Assembly (NCBI RefSeq): GCF_030164425.1
Contig: NZ_JASNJD010000025.1
Span: 1-64,000 of the forward strand
DNA length: 64,000 nt
Origin: Pseudodonghicola flavimaris
GTDB lineage: Bacteria; Pseudomonadota; Alphaproteobacteria; Rhodobacterales; Rhodobacteraceae
Direction of reading: 5' to 3'
Below are positions 61,334-64,000 of this stretch, piece after piece. Position numbers and translations under genes: made by a program. Each line of letters opens with the position of its first letter. Positions within the stretch are counted from its first letter, which is position 1. The notes beneath the pieces were generated by a model. The model was not told the origin of the DNA. It was given only the letters and a program-made list of their open reading frames with translations, and did not search any database.

Positions 61334-62374
61334 GTGAAAGCTTTTCTGAAAGGATTCGGCATTGTTGTCGCCCTGACAATCGCGGGCATGATCCTTGCAA
61401 CGGTTGCGCCGAAAATTGGGGTATGGGTCGGGCTGGTTTTCCTCGTAATACCTTTGGTGGCGGTGTTCAAACCTCTACCCCAACTTCACTTGGGGCACCG
61501 CGCATTCAGCGCGTCCGTCGCGTTCTTTGTCGGATTTCTGACCACTGCAGCGTCCTATGGCCTCGTGTCGGATACGCAGCGCCTGGCTGATCGGCGGGCA
61601 ACGGACCCTGCCGCCTATCTGGCAGAACTTGAAGATCGCGACCAAACCAAGTGGCTTTCGGAGTTGGAAGACCTGGCTCCCGAACGCTACGCCATAGAAG
61701 CGGCGAAGGCCGCTGAGGCAGAAGCGGCGCGCAAGGCCGAGGTTGAGGCTGCGGACGCCGCCCGAAAAGCTGAGGCTGAAGCCGCAGCCGCGGCGCGGGC
61801 GGAGGAAGTTGCGGCAACACGCCAAGCCGAACAGGCAGCTAAGGTTGCCAGCTACATCGAGCAACTGGACCGGGAGATTGCCTCTATCCCCGGCGTGCAG
61901 ACATCGAAGTATACCGGCGACGTTGCCACCATCAACACCGGCCTGTTGCTCATCGGTGCATGGGCATTGCTGTATGAGGAAGGCAACGCGCTGGATCTGA
62001 ACGATGAAGCCCGGCAGAAGCGCCAGAAGTTCCGGCAGTTGCTTGTCCGCAAACAGATGGAGCTGCTGCCCATCATGCGAGACGCTTACGGCCCGGCGAT
62101 GCGCCAGCAACTTTGGGAAGCGGACGGCAGCGCCCGGACTATCGGTGCGGGCTATCGCACAGTGGAATTCGTATCTGCGGCCTTCGCACGCAATGCCAAT
62201 ATCAAGCAGATCCATTTGGAAATTCGGGAAAACCTCATGATGCTGAGGTTCACCCGCGCACAATATAAGTGGATCAAGCAGGCATCTGAGTTCAGCTATT
62301 ACGATATGGATGTTCCAAAAGACTTTGATATCGTGAAATGGGAACGTGACGGAGGTTATCGGGTCCTTGACTGA
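61334..62374 (+). CDS. Membrane protein with coiled coil
   Basis: A 346-residue protein read from GTG at 61334 (VKAFLKGFGIVVALTIAGMI). Three membrane segments in the first 80 residues, then a long Ala/Glu/Lys/Arg coiled coil (about residues 115-170), then a globular domain (TGLLLIGAWALLYEEGNALD, LRFTRAQYKWIKQASEFSYY). Last gene of the small operon of exported proteins. It resembles a scaffold or sensor but no family is recognised. Its end overlaps the convergent HTH gene by 19 bases. Confidence 0.7.
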   Translation: MKAFLKGFGIVVALTIAGMILATVAPKIGVWVGLVFLVIPLVAVFKPLPQLHLGHRAFSASVAFFVGFLTTAASYGLVSDTQRLADRRATDPAAYLAELEDRDQTKWLSELEDLAPERYAIEAAKAAEAEAARKAEVEAADAARKAEAEAAAAARAEEVAATRQAEQAAKVASYIEQLDREIASIPGVQTSKYTGDVATINTGLLLIGAWALLYEEGNALDLNDEARQKRQKFRQLLVRKQMELLPIMRDAYGPAMRQQLWEADGSARTIGAGYRTVEFVSAAFARNANIKQIHLEIRENLMMLRFTRAQYKWIKQASEFSYYDMDVPKDFDIVKWERDGGYRVLD

Positions 62375-62694
62375 CGGATGTTCCCAGATTTTTCTTTTCG
62401 TGCCTGTTTGGCGCAGATCTGCCCGATGCTGGTGGGGCTCAAGCTGAATTCCCGCGCCAGGCTTGCTTTCGTCTCTCCGGCAAGGTTGCGTTCGTATATT
62501 TGCGCGTTCCTGTCGGCGTTGTCGGCGCGATTTTTCTGCACCTTATCAAAATCGTTCCGCTCGCTTTCGGTCCAAACCTTGTATACTTCCTTGTTGCGGT
62601 CCCGATTTCGGACCCGGACGACGTATCGTCCGTCCACCATGCCTCGCACCTCATAAGAACCGCCTGCAAATTCAATCCGGTCACCCAGACTCAT
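62356..62694 (-). CDS. Small HTH DNA-binding protein
   Basis: A 112-residue protein (MSLGDRIEFAGGSYEVRGMV). The N-terminus has a short beta-rich segment (YVVRVRNRDRNKEVYKV) and the C-terminus a helix-turn-helix (AGETKASLAREFSLSPTSIG, QICAKQARKEK) like resolvase or Mor-type HTH. It may regulate the adjoining operon; unproven. Confidence 0.65.
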   Translation of the reverse strand: MSLGDRIEFAGGSYEVRGMVDGRYVVRVRNRDRNKEVYKVWTESERNDFDKVQKNRADNADRNAQIYERNLAGETKASLAREFSLSPTSIGQICAKQARKEKSGNIRQSRTR

Positions 62695-63044
62695 GCCTCT
62701 GCCCTTTCACTGAAAATACGAGGCATCAATAGCAGCAACACGACCGCATTTCCAGCTGTCAGGAAACGGCGCGGGGGACGCATTGGAATGCCCAAGTCCC
62801 TCCTCTATCCCCTATCTGCGTGGCAGCAACCCAGGCCGCGAAAGGCCTCGTGACCGTCAACGCCCCCCTCATCGGGGCTGTTGCCCAGAACCTTTGCAAC
62901 AGCCTGAGAGCGCTCTGAAAATCGTGCCTGGATCATAGGTGGCTCAGCGGTTCTGAGGCTAGCAACTCCAGGCGCCTTGAGAGGCCGCGGCGCCGAGGTC
63001 CGGGGGCAATGCGCCGGAGGGGGTGAATGAGGCGCTTGCGCGCC
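62695..63044. other. Gap, no gene seen
   Basis: About 350 bases with no convincing frame on either strand. A promoter for the HTH gene at 62694 is expected in its left part. Confidence 0.3.
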
Positions 63045-63209
63045 TCATTCAAAAGGATCCAGTTCCAGCTTCACCATGTCTTCGTCGCCGTCGAACTCAT
63101 CGGCCGGCATGGCGCCGTGGGTTCCGTCCCCGGCTTGGAACACGACGATCACGACCATCAGAGTGGTGGCGAGGCTGGCGGCGAAAGCGGTGGCATCTGC
63201 ATAGGACAT
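63045..63209 (-). CDS. 54-residue single-pass membrane microprotein
   Basis: ATG at 63209 with an AGGAG site 11 bases upstream; the chain is MSYADATAFAASLATTLMVV, a hydrophobic stretch IVVFQAGDG and an acidic tail ending DMVKLELDPFE. One membrane segment, short negative C-terminus. I recall similar short genes in this position of related elements. A decayed copy occurs on the plus strand near 63448-63592. Confidence 0.65.
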   Translation of the reverse strand: MSYADATAFAASLATTLMVVIVVFQAGDGTHGAMPADEFDGDEDMVKLELDPFE

Positions 63210-63852
63210 CGGGATTGGCTCCTGTCACTGGAGGCGGGGGACCATCCCCCGCGCTGACCAGGCGCCCGACGTGTCTGACCGGATCTGCACTCACCCTCGG
63301 GCGTTCGGACTGGCTCCGAAGCCCCGAGGGCGGCACGCATGCGTAAGCCGACCCTTCATGGGTTGATTGTCAAAGAGACGGATCAGACCAAGGTTAGCGA
63401 ATGGAAGCGGGGGTGGTGTCTTGCATCCGACAGGTGCCGGATCTCCCCTTGCAGATGCTTCGCCCGGCCAACCCTTACCGCAGCATCAACAGAGGAATTG
63501 CGTTACAGGCCGGAGATGGGACCGAACCCATGGCACGTGCCTTGATGGGATGACGGGGACATGGTGAAGTTGGAACTGGAGCCGCCGCGTGACTCTCCGC
63601 CCCCTGTACACGGCATGACGGTCATGCGACCTGACCGCTTGATGGGCGGTGGTGCGACAGTGGTTCTGGAGGCCAGGTCACAGCGCTCGAATGATCTGAA
63701 TACAGAGCGATCCGCCGGGCAAAGCCCCGCAACGCGCACCTGCGGGCACAACAAATATGCCCATGTGCGACTTGTTTCGATCACGCCGATCTTTCCAAAA
63801 CCGCGAGATTCAATTAGGATTCGACGAAAAGACAGACGACTGGGGCGACGCG
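63210..63852. other. Gap with decayed copy of the microprotein
   Basis: No intact gene. On the plus strand, 63448-63592 reads in pieces like the microprotein: LADAS near the start, then QAGDGTEPMARAL and, one frame over, DDGDMVKLELEPPRD. The 20 bases at 63561 (ATGGTGAAGTTGGAACTGGA) match the minus-strand microprotein end at 19 of 20. The rest is unassigned. A frame open from the ATG at 63763 runs into the ATPase gene below. Confidence 0.5.
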
Positions 63853-64000
63853 GTGTCAAATGCAAAACAGATACTGGCGATGCTCAGAAGCCAGGCGGAA
63901 GGCGATGAAGAACAGTTCTTCTCCATCGCGCTTCAGGTTGCGGCTGGTGAAGCCCGCCAGGGACACCGTGCGACCGCAGAGGATATCCGTGCGGCAGTAG
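63853..64000 (+). CDS. N-terminus of probable ATPase, cut by window edge
   Basis: From the GTG at 63853: VSNAKQILAMLRSQAEGDEE, QFFSIALQVAAGEARQGHRA, TAEDIRAAV, then the window ends. This matches my memory of the N-terminus of a family of AAA ATPases on such elements, often followed by a subtilisin-like protease gene. The frame stays open upstream to an ATG at 63763, which could be the true start. The P-loop would lie outside the window, so the ATPase call is tentative. Confidence 0.55.
   Translation, partial: MSNAKQILAMLRSQAEGDEEQFFSIALQVAAGEARQGHRATAEDIRAAV

Noticed and set aside
1-64000. tRNA or rRNA genes, and an ICE attachment site at a tRNA
   Set aside because: I found no cloverleaf-like or rRNA sequence and no matching direct repeats near the window ends; the element's true ends may be outside the window.

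Overview
This is a GC-rich stretch from an alphaproteobacterium, probably Rhodobacterales; the trb gene order, the RepA/ParA pair and the polyhydroxyalkanoate genes fit that group, though the lineage is my inference. Almost the whole window is one conjugative element (an ICE or conjugative plasmid) read mainly on the minus strand, broken by later insertions.

Left edge (1-2200): a decayed siderophore-type binding-protein gene (minus), a clear cobalamin riboswitch on the plus strand with no intact target gene, then a LysR regulator. 2126-11842: a complete minus-strand mating-pair-formation operon, trbB-C-D-E-J-K-L-F-G-I plus a DUF2274 gene. 11843-31589: about 19.7 kb of cargo lodged between trbB and the copG/traG genes it normally follows. 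The cargo holds an IS1380 remnant, a second LysR, a TetR regulator, an IS5-type element with a nonsense-mutated transposase, a lipoprotein hydrolase plus an RbbA/YhhJ/HlyD-type exporter, a second TetR gene broken by a 10-bp tandem duplication, an IS3 remnant, and a fabI-ackA-pta-phaC cluster with a divergent phasin. IS110 sequences close the cargo.

31590-46249: mobilisation and maintenance genes: CopG-like protein, traG/virD4, HUH relaxase, lytic transglycosylase, DUF736, TraF peptidase, DUF2840, ribbon-helix-helix protein, parA, repA (with iteron-like repeats inside it), AlpA-like protein, DUF2285/6499, XRE, DUF736, membrane protein, DUF2493 and Toprim proteins. 46249-56875: a gene for a roughly 1,440-residue strawberry-notch-type methylase/helicase, cut into two ORFs by a 6.3-kb transposon.

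That transposon (48037-54343) is the most unusual object here. It has 157-bp near-perfect inverted repeats, three overlapping tyrosine-recombinase genes (the RIT, recombinase-in-trio, arrangement) and a large plus-strand cargo gene coding for an archaeo-eukaryotic primase fused to a superfamily 2 helicase (TOTE type). Both terminal repeats carry the same ATG and first nine codons. On one side this starts recombinase 1; on the other it starts a 38-codon leader that overlaps the cargo gene. Removing the element at a GAC repeat restores the helicase frame exactly.

57111-64000: a Fic-family protein, three backbone hypotheticals (one frameshifted), a plus-strand operon of small exported or membrane proteins, a small HTH protein, a 54-residue membrane microprotein with a decayed second copy nearby, and the start of a probable ATPase gene cut by the window edge.
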